Shown here: piece after piece, positions 1 through 8,412 of the stretch
How the letters are laid out: every line of letters starts with the position of its first letter
How positions within the stretch are numbered: the first letter of the stretch is position 1
Program-made: the position numbers and the translations under genes
DNA from: Pseudomonadota bacterium
GTDB taxonomy: Bacteria > Myxococcota_A > Bradymonadia > UBA4248
Assembly (NCBI GenBank): GCA_017441205.1
Contig: JAFRYG010000064.1
Location: forward strand, 1 to 36,929
Direction of reading: 5' to 3'
Length of the DNA: 36,929 bases
The notes under the pieces: model-generated
Seen by the model: only the letters and a program-made list of their open reading frames with translations
What the model was told of the DNA's origin: nothing
Databases searched by the model: none

Positions 1-66
1 ACGTTTCGTGAAACGTCTCTCAGATCATATCATCCAGTAAAGACGTTTCGTGGAACGTCTCTCAGG
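1..66. repeat. Two direct copies of a CGTCTCT palindrome
   Basis: Two copies of a ~23 bp unit lie at about 1-23 and 44-66. Each contains an inverted repeat: ACGTTTC-gt-GAAACGT in the first copy and a one-base variant in the second. Each is followed by CTCTCAG. They sit directly upstream of the molybdenum hydroxylase start at 94. Related palindromes with the same CGTCTCT tail occur at 2689-2709, 8287-8302 and 12792-12815, so this looks like a dispersed repeat and not a gene-specific operator. The left copy touches the window edge and may extend further. Confidence 0.7.
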
Positions 67-93
67 TCACCCCATCAAGGAGAAGGAGAAAAC

Positions 94-2661
94 ATGTTTG
101 TCGTCAATGTAAACGGGAAAGATTACGAATGCGCGGAAGATAAGAAATTGCTTCGATTTTTGAGGGATGACCTGCATTTGACGGCAGCGAAAGACGGCTG
201 CAGCGAAGGCGTTTGCGGCACGTGCACCGTGCTGGTGGATGGCGCAAAAGTGAAGGCATGCGTGCCGATGATAAGCAAAATGGCCGGTAAAAAGGTCGTG
301 ACGGTCGAGGGCATTCCGGCCGACGAAATGCGCGTCTATGAACATTGTTTTGCCGAAGCCGGCGCCGTGCAATGCGGTTTTTGCATTCCCGGCATGATCA
401 TTTCGGCCAAGAGCCTGCTCGATGTAAACCTGAACCCGACGCGCGACGACGTCAAGAAGGCGATTAAAGGCAATCTGTGCCGCTGCACCGGATACCGCAA
501 GATCGAAGACGCGATTCTGATGGCCGCCGACTTTTTCCGCGAAAAACGTGCGATTCCCGAAGCCCCCAAGACGCTGCACATGAACGAGCGGTTCAAGCGA
601 ATCGATGCCGTCGAAAAAGTCAACGGCACCGGCCTGTTTGCTGACGATCTGCAGATCGATGGGATGATTTATGCCAAGGGCCTGTATTCGAAATATCCGC
701 GCGCGCTGATCAATAAAATCGATGTCTCGAAGGCCGAGGCGCACCCCGACTGCCTGCGCATCATCCTCAAGAAAGACGTGCCCTGCAACGTGATCGGCCA
801 TATCAAACAGGATTGGGATGTCATATTGGGCGAGGGTGATATTACGAAATATGTCGGAAACGTGCTGGCCGTGGTGGTGTCGGAAAAACAGGATAAACTG
901 CAGGAAATCTGCGATTTAATCGAAGTCGATTACACCGAACTCAAGCCGCTGACGAGCCCCTACGAGTCGCTGCGCGGCGATGCGCCGCTGATTCACCCCG
1001 ACGGCAACATCATGAGCCGTGCGAACCTGGTGCGCGGCAATGCCGATGAGGCAATTAAGAATTCAAAATATGTCGTCACGCGCAAATACAAGACGACGTG
1101 GCAGGAACATGGCTTTATGGAACCCGAATGCGCTGTGGCGCTGCCCGAGGGCGATGACGGCCTGCTCATTTATACGACGAGCCAGTCGATTTACGATGTC
1201 CAGCGCGAATGCGCCGCGATGCTCAAGCTGCCCAAAGAAAAAGTCCATTGCCGTGCCCCGCTGGTCGGCGGCGGATTTGGCGGCAAAGAGGATATGACCG
1301 TGCAGCAGTATGCAGCGCTGGCCGCATGGATTACCAAACGCCCGGTCAAGGTCAAATACAGCCGCCAGGAATCGCTCAATTATCACGTCAAACGCCATCC
1401 GATGGAGATGGAATTCACGACGGCATGCGACGAAAACGGCATTCTCACCGGCATGAAGGGCGTCATCATTGCCGATACCGGCGCTTATGCATCGCTGGGC
1501 GGCCCGGTGCTTCACCGCGCATGCACCCATGCAGCAGGCCCCTACAATTACCAGAACATCGATATCTTCGGCATGTCGGTCTATACGAACAACGTCGTCG
1601 GCGGCGCATACCGCGGTTTCGGCGTTTCGCAAAGCTGCTTTGCAACCGAACAGAACATCAATCTGCTGGCCGAAATGGTCGGCATCGATCCCTGGGAAAT
1701 CCGCCGCCGCAACGCCATTAAACCGGGCGACATCCTCCCCAACGGCCAGACCGCCGATCCCAACACCAACATGGTCGCCTGCCTCGACGCCGTCAAAGAT
1801 CTCTATTACAGCAACAAATATGCGGGTATCGCAATTGGCTTTAAAAACTCGGGCACCGGCATGGGCAAGAGCGACATCGGCCGCGTCCTGCTTTCGGTCG
1901 AACAGGGCAAAATCCACATCCGCACTTCGGCTTCGTGCATGGGCCAGGGCATCGGCCAGATGGTACTCACCGAGATTTGCCACGTGACCAACCTTGATCC
2001 GGCGCTGTTCGTCTTCGAAAACGCCGATACCGTCCGCACGCCCGACTCGGGCACCTCGACCGCATCGCGCCAGACCGTCGTCACCGGCGAAGCCGCACGC
2101 CGCGTCGGCGTCAAACTCAAAGAAGCCCTCGATGCCGGCAAATCCATCGCCGATCTCGAAGGCCAGGAATTCTATGGCGAATACTCGGTCAAAACCGATC
2201 CCCTCGGTGCCATCAAAGAAAACCCGATTTCGCACGTCTCGTATTCGTATGGCGCACAAGTCATCATCCTCAACGACGAAGGCAAAATCGTCAAGGCCGT
2301 ATCTGCATTTGACGTCGGCACCCCCGTCAACATCCAGTCGGTCGAAGGCCAAATCGAAGGCGGCATGGTCATGGGCATCGGCTACGGCGTAACCGAAAAA
2401 TTCGAATGCATCGACGGCTATCCCAAGAGCAAATTCGGCACCATCGGCTTTATGCGCGCCGATCAGGCCCCCGAACTCGACGTCATCCTCTGCGTCCCCA
2501 AAGAAGAAGACAAACTGCCTTATTCGCTGGGCGCCAAAGGCTGCGGCGAACTCTGCATGATTCCTACCGCTCCGGCATGCGCACTCGCCTACTATAAATA
2601 TGATGGCAAATTCCGTCAGTCACTGCCGATCGAAGATACACCGTATCGCAAGAAGAAATAA
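94..2661 (+). CDS. Molybdenum hydroxylase, fused [2Fe-2S] and Mo-binding (xanthine dehydrogenase family, FAD-less)
   Basis: This 855-residue oxidoreductase hydroxylates a purine, aldehyde or other N-heterocycle at a molybdopterin centre and passes electrons through two [2Fe-2S] clusters. The plant-type cluster ligands are Cys36, 41, 44 and 56. The second cluster motif is Cys94/97 with Cys129/131 (QCGFC, LCRCTGY). The Mo-binding part follows directly, with GGGFGGKED, AYRGFG, a GQGIGQ loop and the C-terminal GAKGCGE whose Glu is the expected catalytic base. No FAD (CO-dehydrogenase flavoprotein) domain is present. Length, domain order and wording resemble the selenium-dependent molybdenum hydroxylase 1 group; that is recalled family knowledge, not a search result. 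The start follows an AAGGAGAAGGAG ribosome site. No Mo-cofactor maturation or selenium gene is visible nearby, so the substrate is unresolved. Confidence 0.9.
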   Translation: MFVVNVNGKDYECAEDKKLLRFLRDDLHLTAAKDGCSEGVCGTCTVLVDGAKVKACVPMISKMAGKKVVTVEGIPADEMRVYEHCFAEAGAVQCGFCIPGMIISAKSLLDVNLNPTRDDVKKAIKGNLCRCTGYRKIEDAILMAADFFREKRAIPEAPKTLHMNERFKRIDAVEKVNGTGLFADDLQIDGMIYAKGLYSKYPRALINKIDVSKAEAHPDCLRIILKKDVPCNVIGHIKQDWDVILGEGDITKYVGNVLAVVVSEKQDKLQEICDLIEVDYTELKPLTSPYESLRGDAPLIHPDGNIMSRANLVRGNADEAIKNSKYVVTRKYKTTWQEHGFMEPECAVALPEGDDGLLIYTTSQSIYDVQRECAAMLKLPKEKVHCRAPLVGGGFGGKEDMTVQQYAALAAWITKRPVKVKYSRQESLNYHVKRHPMEMEFTTACDENGILTGMKGVIIADTGAYASLGGPVLHRACTHAAGPYNYQNIDIFGMSVYTNNVVGGAYRGFGVSQSCFATEQNINLLAEMVGIDPWEIRRRNAIKPGDILPNGQTADPNTNMVACLDAVKDLYYSNKYAGIAIGFKNSGTGMGKSDIGRVLLSVEQGKIHIRTSASCMGQGIGQMVLTEICHVTNLDPALFVFENADTVRTPDSGTSTASRQTVVTGEAARRVGVKLKEALDAGKSIADLEGQEFYGEYSVKTDPLGAIKENPISHVSYSYGAQVIILNDEGKIVKAVSAFDVGTPVNIQSVEGQIEGGMVMGIGYGVTEKFECIDGYPKSKFGTIGFMRADQAPELDVILCVPKEEDKLPYSLGAKGCGELCMIPTAPACALAYYKYDGKFRQSLPIEDTPYRKKK

Positions 2662-2688
2662 TATATATTAATATATATATTGTAATGA

Positions 2689-2709
2689 GACGTGTCACGA
2701 CACGTCTCT
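2689..2709. repeat. CGTCTCT palindrome
   Basis: The inverted repeat AGACGTGT-cacg-ACACGTCT is followed by CT. It is fused directly to the first hairpin of the tandem repeat at 2700-2873. It belongs with the palindromes at 1-66, 8287-8302 and 12792-12815. Confidence 0.7.
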
Positions 2710-2873
2710 ACTCGCTATGGGCTGCCGCCCATACGCTCGCTGGCCGCTGCTATTGCCGTTCGGCAATACGCAGCAGCTTCTGATGATAGACACGTCTCTG
2801 CTATGGGCTGCCGCCCATACGCTCGCTGGCCGCTGCTATTGCCGTTCGGCAATACGCATCGGCTTCTGATGAT
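2700..2873. repeat. Tandem ~88 bp duplication carrying two stem-loops per unit
   Basis: Two nearly identical units at 2700-2787 and 2790-2873 each begin ACACGTCTCT and end TCTGATGAT. Each holds a TATGGGC-tgcc-GCCCATAC hairpin (2716-2734, 2802-2820) and a TATTGCC-gttc-GGCAATAC hairpin (2751-2769, 2837-2855). In the first unit the second hairpin is extended by an outer stem GCTGC/GCAGC (2746-2774), with the single C at 2769 unpaired. The array fills the gap between the molybdenum hydroxylase and the LysM gene and lies in the canonical + orientation downstream of a + gene. Confidence 0.8.
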
Positions 2874-2918
2874 GGCAGGCCATACCCCATATACAGTATA
2901 AAAACATAGGGATTTGCC

Positions 2919-4154
2919 ATGATTCTACGAAACTTTCTGATCGGATCACTGATGACGCTGAGTCTCGCTTCCCTCATGCCGCATCTCGTTTATGCAGAAT
3001 CACCTGCCCAGGATACACATACGGTGCAGAAAGGTGATACGCTGTGGTCGATTGCACGCGCATATTACGGCGATCCAAAACAATATACTTTATTGCTGGA
3101 ATACAATCCCGGGATCACTGAGACGCACGAAATGCGCCCCGGTGAGATCATTTATCTCGCTCCGCGCAATCCAGCAAAACCGGAACAGGCAAAACTTCCG
3201 CCGGTCAAAGTTCGTCCGCGACCATTTTCATGGTCAAAAGAATTTCACAAAGATACCTTTCAGTATGAAGTAACCATAAAAGATGCCGATGGCGAAGTAA
3301 TATATACCCATTATGTACCACCGGTAGACAACAACTACAGGGATCGCAGGGTGAATAAAAAGCCCGGTGAACGCATGACACTGACCGAACTTCATGATCG
3401 GGAGCACCCCTGGTCGGATTGTGATTTTTCATTCGACTCATTGTTCGTCGAACAGGAACTGTATCGCCTGATTCGGCAGGATGATCCCGTAATTGCCAAA
3501 CAATTGGACAGCATCGGCAGCGTGACATTTACCGACATGAACTTTGACGGCTACGATGACCTGGTCATAGAAAAAAGTATCTTTGGAATAATTAAAACAC
3601 ATTTTACGGATATTCTCTTCTGGGATGAAGCAAAACAGACATTTGTAACATCTTCGTCACCTCATCTGATCAGTGCGGGCAATGTCGTCCTGAATAAAGA
3701 AGATAAAACGATTAAATTTGCCAAACAATTATGCATGGAAGACTGGGCATATTTTGTCTATCGGATGGATGAAGAAAATCACTGGCAATTCGTGGAGGCC
3801 GTAAGAGAGGACTGCTCGAGAAATTTAACAATCGGGACACTCGTTATGATGCGGGAAGAAGAACTCGATCAACACCAATTCTCGTGCAAATATCAGATTT
3901 ATCATAATGCAGACATAAGCAAATCCCAAAATGCGGATGCGACCACATATTCACATGCCCAACTGACTCCGGCATGGCAGCAATACATCAAGGGCGATGA
4001 GCATCCGAACCTGCTCAACGATCCCAATTATATGGATTATGCACGATTATATATACGCAATCATACATTAAAATTCAACAGTGTCGAGGAAATGGAGCAA
4101 TGGAAAAAAGAACATGACGTTGGCCCGGGGCCATTCGGCGGACTTTTTAAATAG
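2919..4154 (+). CDS. Exported LysM-domain protein with FG-GAP-like segment
   Basis: This 411-residue protein is probably periplasmic or surface-located and binds peptidoglycan. Residues 1-26 form a signal peptide ending VYA, with no lipobox cysteine. Residues 34-82 form a LysM domain (HTVQKGDTLWSIA ... MRPGEIIYLAP), which typically binds glycan chains. The remainder has no catalytic motif I recognise. Residues 202-216 read as an FG-GAP/calcium-loop-like element (DMNFDGYDDL) of the type seen in XAC2610-like secreted proteins. The start is supported by AGGGA seven bases upstream. It follows the 2700-2873 repeat block and is separated from the next gene by 225 bp, so it is probably transcribed alone. 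The role of the C-terminal two thirds is unknown. Confidence 0.8.
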   Translation: MILRNFLIGSLMTLSLASLMPHLVYAESPAQDTHTVQKGDTLWSIARAYYGDPKQYTLLLEYNPGITETHEMRPGEIIYLAPRNPAKPEQAKLPPVKVRPRPFSWSKEFHKDTFQYEVTIKDADGEVIYTHYVPPVDNNYRDRRVNKKPGERMTLTELHDREHPWSDCDFSFDSLFVEQELYRLIRQDDPVIAKQLDSIGSVTFTDMNFDGYDDLVIEKSIFGIIKTHFTDILFWDEAKQTFVTSSSPHLISAGNVVLNKEDKTIKFAKQLCMEDWAYFVYRMDEENHWQFVEAVREDCSRNLTIGTLVMMREEELDQHQFSCKYQIYHNADISKSQNADATTYSHAQLTPAWQQYIKGDEHPNLLNDPNYMDYARLYIRNHTLKFNSVEEMEQWKKEHDVGPGPFGGLFK

Positions 4155-4379
4155 TTCTGTATGACAAGCTTGTTGACGTCAGCTTTGAGCTCTTTTCTGT
4201 TGTTGCTGGTTGGTGGCTAGTGATTAGTTGTTATTTCTGAAAAACGATGATTATGGATTTCGTCCCCAGTCAACAGCCTATCGCCAGCCATAACCAACTT
4301 CCAACTTCCAACTTCAACTACTAAAAGGGCCTATCAACGTTCCCGGCATACAAAATCATAATAAATATGGACAGACATC
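4155..4379. repeat. Intergenic stretch with heptanucleotide repeats
   Basis: This non-coding gap begins with TCTGTATGACAAGCT, a 15-mer found again at 36588-36602. It later contains a short period-7 tract, AACTTCC repeated (4300-4318). The 36.6 kb region has the same pairing of this 15-mer with heptad tracts. No terminator with a clear T-run or gene was seen here. Confidence 0.55.
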
Positions 4380-5072
4380 ATGACAAAACCATTGATGATA
4401 AGTGCAGCATTGTTTGATTTGGATGGCGTAATTCTGGATACGGAGAGCCAGTATTCAGGGTTTTACGGTGAAATCGGACGGCAGTTCAGACCGGATGTGC
4501 CGGATTTTGCATCTCGCATAAAAGGACAGGCACTGCATCAGATCTATAAAAACTGGTTCGACGGTGATTTGCTGCTGCAGGCAGAAATCACAAGGCGCCT
4601 GGATATCTTCGAACAACAAATGGATTATCGTTTTATAGATGGATTTCCGGAATTTATATCTACACTCCGCTGTGCAGACATCAAAACTGCGATCGTAACG
4701 AGCAGCAACAACAAAAAGATGTCGAGCGTCTATCGTGCACACCCGGAACTGCGCGAATGGATTGATCGCGTTCTGACAGCAGATGACTATAGGGCGAGCA
4801 AACCGGAACCGGATTGCTTTCTTGCCGGAGCAAAGTGTTTCGGTGCAGAGCCGGCAAGCTGCGTCGTATTCGAAGACAGTATCAATGGCTTGCGTGCAGG
4901 CCGTGCAGCAGGTTGCTTTGTCGTGGGTCTGACCACGACCAATCCTCCCCAAATCGTACAGCAATATGCCGATTGCGTCGTCGATGATTTTACGCAATTG
5001 TCCATAGACAAAATTGCATCTGCAATAAATAATATTAGAAACAAAGCCGTGCCGCAGCACGGCTCCCCATAA
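4380..5072 (+). CDS. HAD-superfamily hydrolase (beta-phosphoglucomutase/phosphatase-like)
   Basis: This 230-residue cytoplasmic enzyme carries all four HAD motifs. Motif I is FDLDGVILDT, with nucleophile Asp13 and acid/base Asp15. Motif II is Thr107 in IVTSSN. The motif III lysine is Lys141 in SKPEPDCF. Motif IV is Glu165/Asp166 in VFEDSINGL. The helical cap inserted after motif I and the DGVILDTE wording place it with the beta-phosphoglucomutase, phosphoglycolate phosphatase and sugar-phosphate phosphatase branch. The substrate cannot be read from the sequence. Length is normal. The ribosome site is weak, and an in-frame ATG at 4395 is a possible alternative. The gene stands alone between the LysM gene and the kinase pair. 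Confidence 0.88.
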   Translation: MTKPLMISAALFDLDGVILDTESQYSGFYGEIGRQFRPDVPDFASRIKGQALHQIYKNWFDGDLLLQAEITRRLDIFEQQMDYRFIDGFPEFISTLRCADIKTAIVTSSNNKKMSSVYRAHPELREWIDRVLTADDYRASKPEPDCFLAGAKCFGAEPASCVVFEDSINGLRAGRAAGCFVVGLTTTNPPQIVQQYADCVVDDFTQLSIDKIASAINNIRNKAVPQHGSP

Positions 5073-5100
5073 ATAGCAAACAAGTTTCTTTGCTCTCAAT

Positions 5101-5114
5101 TGTAATATATTACA
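5101..5114. promoter_or_regulatory. Perfect 14 bp AT-rich palindrome, candidate operator
   Basis: TGTAATATATTACA is a perfect palindrome in the 139 bp gap before the tandem kinases, about 100 bp upstream of the first start. Its size and symmetry suit a dimeric repressor site, but no regulator gene is adjacent and AT-rich palindromes also arise by chance. Confidence 0.35.
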
Positions 5115-5211
5115 TAATACATGTGGATTGTTGAACAGCGTTTGACAATGAGGAAATGCGTCCGGGCAAAGCCGGTAAAGCCACTCATGATGACAAAAGG
5201 CTCAATGCACA

Positions 5212-6396
5212 ATGAGTAACGACGAAATTCAGACGCCAGAACGTCTTAAAGACGATTATACCTTTATCCGGCTGCTTGGCGAAGGAACCAGCGGCAAAAC
5301 ATGGCTGGCAAAGCGAAACAGTGACGAACAGCTCGTTGCCGTCAAAGTGATGAAATTCTCGCTGGCAGAGAATTTTAAAAGCTACGAGTTATTCTGCCGC
5401 GAAGCACAGGTGATGAAGTCCATCAACATTCCCGGCGTTCCCAAATTCTTCGAATGCCAGGCCGGTGATGCTTCATCCCTGAGCTACATCATTCAGGAAT
5501 ATATTGAATATCCTTCACTTCAGGCAATTATCAGTGAACGCGGGAAACTGAATGAAGCAACAGTATTGAAGATATTGGAAAATCTGGCGGAAATTATTTA
5601 TCAGCTGCAGACCAATTATGCACCGCCGGTCATTCACCGTGACATCAAGCCGTCCAATGTTCTTTGTGATTTGGATGGAGACAAGCCCAAGGTTACGCTT
5701 ATCGATTTCGGAGCAGTGGCCAATCCCCAAAAGCGATCTGAAAAGTCGACGGTAGCAGGAACGTTCGGCTATATGGCCCCCGAACAAATGCTCAACGATG
5801 TGGTGATTCAGTCCGATTACTATGCACTCGGTGCACTGGCAGTAAATCTGCTCACCGGCATAGAACCCGTTGAAATGGAAACCCGCGGCGATGCATTTGC
5901 ACTTGATTATATGGGAACCATACAGGCACATGCCCCACAGACATCCCAGGCAATGCTCATGCTGCTCGGGCATCTGCTCGAACCCATTGCATCCAAACGC
6001 CCCATCAATGCCATTGCTCTGCTCGAAGAAATTCGCCGCGTCAGAAATGGCGAACTGCCGATACCGCAAACGGAGAATGAGGATGATTCTGCCAAATCTT
6101 TTGGCAAACGCGTCCTTGCATGGCTGAAAAACCACATGCCGCGTCCCAAAATAGTCATCATTGATGATTCAGACTACGCAGAATGGCCAACGACAAACGG
6201 TATCATCCACAGCGCAACTGAACTTGGAATAAATAATCATAGAGTTCGTGCTGAATATACATTTGATGCCAACGATCGAACATGGTGCGGCAGCTGGAAG
6301 ACAAATAAGCAATTTGTCACACCATGTCACTGCATCGTCCGCTATAATCCAAAGGATCCGCGTTTTAACAGCCTGGAAAAACTCTCTGAGTCATAA
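5212..6396 (+). CDS. Hanks-type Ser/Thr protein kinase, soluble
   Basis: This 394-residue kinase has an N-terminal catalytic domain (about 15-285) with a glycine loop GEGTSGKTW, catalytic Lys45 (VAVKVMK), helix-C Glu64, HRDIKPSN (Asp144, Asn149), DFG (Asp165) and an activation segment ending GTFGYMAPEQ. All catalytic residues are intact, so it should be active. No membrane segment is seen. The last ~90 residues form a small separate domain ending in IVRYNPKDPRFNS, which resembles the DUF3592 pattern. That resemblance is tentative. The next gene, 33 bp downstream, is a paralogous kinase with the same phrases (IPGV.KF, LIDFGAVANP), so the two probably arose by duplication and are co-transcribed. 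The target proteins are unknown. Confidence 0.9.
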   Translation: MSNDEIQTPERLKDDYTFIRLLGEGTSGKTWLAKRNSDEQLVAVKVMKFSLAENFKSYELFCREAQVMKSINIPGVPKFFECQAGDASSLSYIIQEYIEYPSLQAIISERGKLNEATVLKILENLAEIIYQLQTNYAPPVIHRDIKPSNVLCDLDGDKPKVTLIDFGAVANPQKRSEKSTVAGTFGYMAPEQMLNDVVIQSDYYALGALAVNLLTGIEPVEMETRGDAFALDYMGTIQAHAPQTSQAMLMLLGHLLEPIASKRPINAIALLEEIRRVRNGELPIPQTENEDDSAKSFGKRVLAWLKNHMPRPKIVIIDDSDYAEWPTTNGIIHSATELGINNHRVRAEYTFDANDRTWCGSWKTNKQFVTPCHCIVRYNPKDPRFNSLEKLSES

Positions 6397-6429
6397 AAAG
6401 CGACAGTACATATAAAACTGAGCATTGGC

Positions 6430-8253
6430 ATGAATACAAAACAAAACCCGATACAATCGCCATCAGATGGAATGAATCAGACAAACGAAATCGGCCAATA
6501 CGAAAATGAAGGAGCTGCCGTTTCACTGAATCATGAAACATCAAAACTGAATACGCCGCCGGTTCTGGCTGACAAATACGAATATTTGCAGCACATCGGC
6601 AGCGGTACCCAGGGCGATATCTATAAAGCGCGCATTCTGAAAACCGGCAATCTTGTTGCCATCAAACAGCTTCGAATCGATCAGGTCGATAACTGGAAAG
6701 CGTACGATCTCTTCGAACGTGAAGCAGACGTTCTGTCAAAACTGAATATCCCCGGCGTTTCAAAATTCTACGAAGCATTTAAATATTTTGATGCCGATCC
6801 ACCCTGCGCATTTATTGTACAGGAATTCATCGATGGGGTATCCCTCGAAACACATATTCGCAGCGGACTGCGCTGGACATTGCCCAGAACATTCAACATT
6901 GCAGTCCAGATCCTGGATATCCTCGAAAAACTGCACAAAAACGATCCACCGATCATTCATCGCGATTTAAAGCCAGGCAATATCATGATAACCCAGGAAG
7001 ATGGGAAAGACCGCGTATATCTCATCGACTTTGGAGCTGTGGCCAATCCGATTGTTCAGGGCGGCGGCTCGACAATTGCGGGTACGTTTGGATACATGCC
7101 GCCGGAACAGCTCATGGGAAAACCGGGGCCCGAAAGCGACCTGTACGCATTGGCAGCCACTATCGTGTATATGCTGAGCGGTGTCTCCCCGGCAGATATT
7201 CAAACACTGGAATTTCGACTCGTCATTGAGCCGCATCTGCAATCATTCCCTGCAGTCGTCATGCATTTGCTCGGGCGCATGCTCAACCCATCGGCACAAA
7301 AGAGGCTCACGGATTATGATGAAATCCGACGGTATTTTAATAACTTTATCCAATCCGATTTTACAGAAGGCAAACAAACTGACGATAAATTCTATGCATC
7401 CCCGGATTATGTCGCACAGTTCAAATCGGTAAAAACGCTTTGGGACAGCGGTAACCTGAAACTTTGGTCTGCTCTGCCGACTGCGTCAGACCGTATCGTT
7501 CCCAATGAAATCGTATCAATGGAAGCTGCCGATCTGATGTCGCATCGTTCCATTATGCGCGGAGAATACAAACCTAAAGTAAAAACATCTGCTTTAATCA
7601 AATTGATCACCCTGATTTTTGCGGGATGGATGGGGTATTTTGCATTCGTATATCTATTCAATGAACGCACATTAACAGAGGCATTAAAAGCAGGATTTTC
7701 CGGTATACTTGCCTGGATAATCTTTGCGATTTTTATATGTATTATTATCGGCGGATTTATATGGCTGGCGTTTGGCGCAGGGAAATGGAAGTCGAGCAAA
7801 GCTCTCCCCGCTCATAAAATAACACCATACGGATATATCTTATGCAAAAGAAAATTGCTCGCAAACGGACAAAAGACAATTGCAACCATCGTGAGCGTTC
7901 AATATATCCCAAACACTGATCCGCCCGTTGAATTATATGCAATTATTGGTCAGGAGAGCAAAGAATATATCCATAATATTCCCTCGTTTAGAATCAGTTA
8001 TAAATTCAATCCCCCAGACGATTCGCTCAAAGATGACCTCGTGCATCAAATCACAATACATCGTGATCCCAGCAACCATCTGCATCCCGGAGATCCGCTG
8101 CCGATACTCTACTGGATCGCACCGCTGAACAATAACAAAGTTATCAGTATGCCCTACCCTTTTGCTCAATGTGATACAGAAAACTATAAGGATATCATAT
8201 GCTATACAAAGGATGGAGCTATAACCGACTACGAAGCTGCTCTTTTCTACTGA
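6430..8253 (+). CDS. Hanks-type Ser/Thr protein kinase with membrane hairpin
   Basis: This 607-residue protein is the second kinase of the pair. A low-complexity polar N-terminus (1-48) is followed by an intact kinase domain: GSGTQGDIY, Lys79, Glu98, HRDLKPGN (Asp179, Asn184), DFG Asp200 and GTFGYMPPEQ. Two hydrophobic helices follow (about 387-411 and 424-447). With a cytoplasmic kinase, this membrane hairpin returns the C-terminal ~155 residues to the cytoplasm. That tail ends in a GDPLPILYW...ISMPYPF segment similar in style to the DUF3592-like tail of the upstream kinase. It has no extracellular sensor domain, unlike PknB-type receptors, so any signal would come from a partner or the membrane. 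Its stop at 8253 is followed by a palindrome and a bulged stem-loop. Confidence 0.9.
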   Translation: MNTKQNPIQSPSDGMNQTNEIGQYENEGAAVSLNHETSKLNTPPVLADKYEYLQHIGSGTQGDIYKARILKTGNLVAIKQLRIDQVDNWKAYDLFEREADVLSKLNIPGVSKFYEAFKYFDADPPCAFIVQEFIDGVSLETHIRSGLRWTLPRTFNIAVQILDILEKLHKNDPPIIHRDLKPGNIMITQEDGKDRVYLIDFGAVANPIVQGGGSTIAGTFGYMPPEQLMGKPGPESDLYALAATIVYMLSGVSPADIQTLEFRLVIEPHLQSFPAVVMHLLGRMLNPSAQKRLTDYDEIRRYFNNFIQSDFTEGKQTDDKFYASPDYVAQFKSVKTLWDSGNLKLWSALPTASDRIVPNEIVSMEAADLMSHRSIMRGEYKPKVKTSALIKLITLIFAGWMGYFAFVYLFNERTLTEALKAGFSGILAWIIFAIFICIIIGGFIWLAFGAGKWKSSKALPAHKITPYGYILCKRKLLANGQKTIATIVSVQYIPNTDPPVELYAIIGQESKEYIHNIPSFRISYKFNPPDDSLKDDLVHQITIHRDPSNHLHPGDPLPILYWIAPLNNNKVISMPYPFAQCDTENYKDIICYTKDGAITDYEAALFY

Positions 8254-8286
8254 TTCGTACGGAACACGGGCTATCTCGCCGGCAGT

Positions 8287-8302
8287 ACGTGTCATGACAC
8301 GT
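8287..8302. repeat. CGTCTCT-family palindrome
   Basis: ACGTGTCATGACACGT is a perfect 16 bp palindrome followed by CTT. It matches the 2689-2709 copy in its ACGTGT/ACACGT arms and again lies just upstream of a bulged stem-loop. Confidence 0.65.
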
Positions 8303-8325
8303 CTTCCGGTTCGATACGCCCTTTG

Positions 8326-8359
8326 CGCTCGCCTATGTGCGCTGCACATACGGCGAGCG
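8326..8359 (+). repeat. Bulged stem-loop element
   Basis: The outer stem is CGCTCGCC/GGCGAGCG and the inner stem is TATGTGC/GCACATA, with loop GCT. The single C at 8351 is unpaired. It lies in the convergent gap between the second kinase (+) and the hydrolase lipoprotein (-), in the same orientation as the kinase. A near-identical copy is at 13413-13444. There is no T-run directly after the stem, so it does not look like a standard intrinsic terminator. Confidence 0.8.
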
Positions 8360-8412
8360 ATTGTTTTTGGGGAATGACAATCAAGCGGAATGCATCCTTA
8401 CGGCACAAGGAT

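Noticed and set aside
1-66. Palindromes as a dedicated operator of the molybdenum hydroxylase
   Set aside because: The same palindrome family occurs at three other sites, including after gene ends, so a gene-specific operator is unlikely.
1063-2352. Long antisense reading frame (429 codons) inside the molybdenum hydroxylase gene
   Set aside because: It mirrors the codon pattern of the strongly supported plus-strand enzyme, has no ribosome site and no recognisable domain.
8300-8330. GGTTCGA-like sequence as part of a tRNA T-loop
   Set aside because: No cloverleaf can be drawn around it; it lies between the palindrome and the hairpin of the repeat element.
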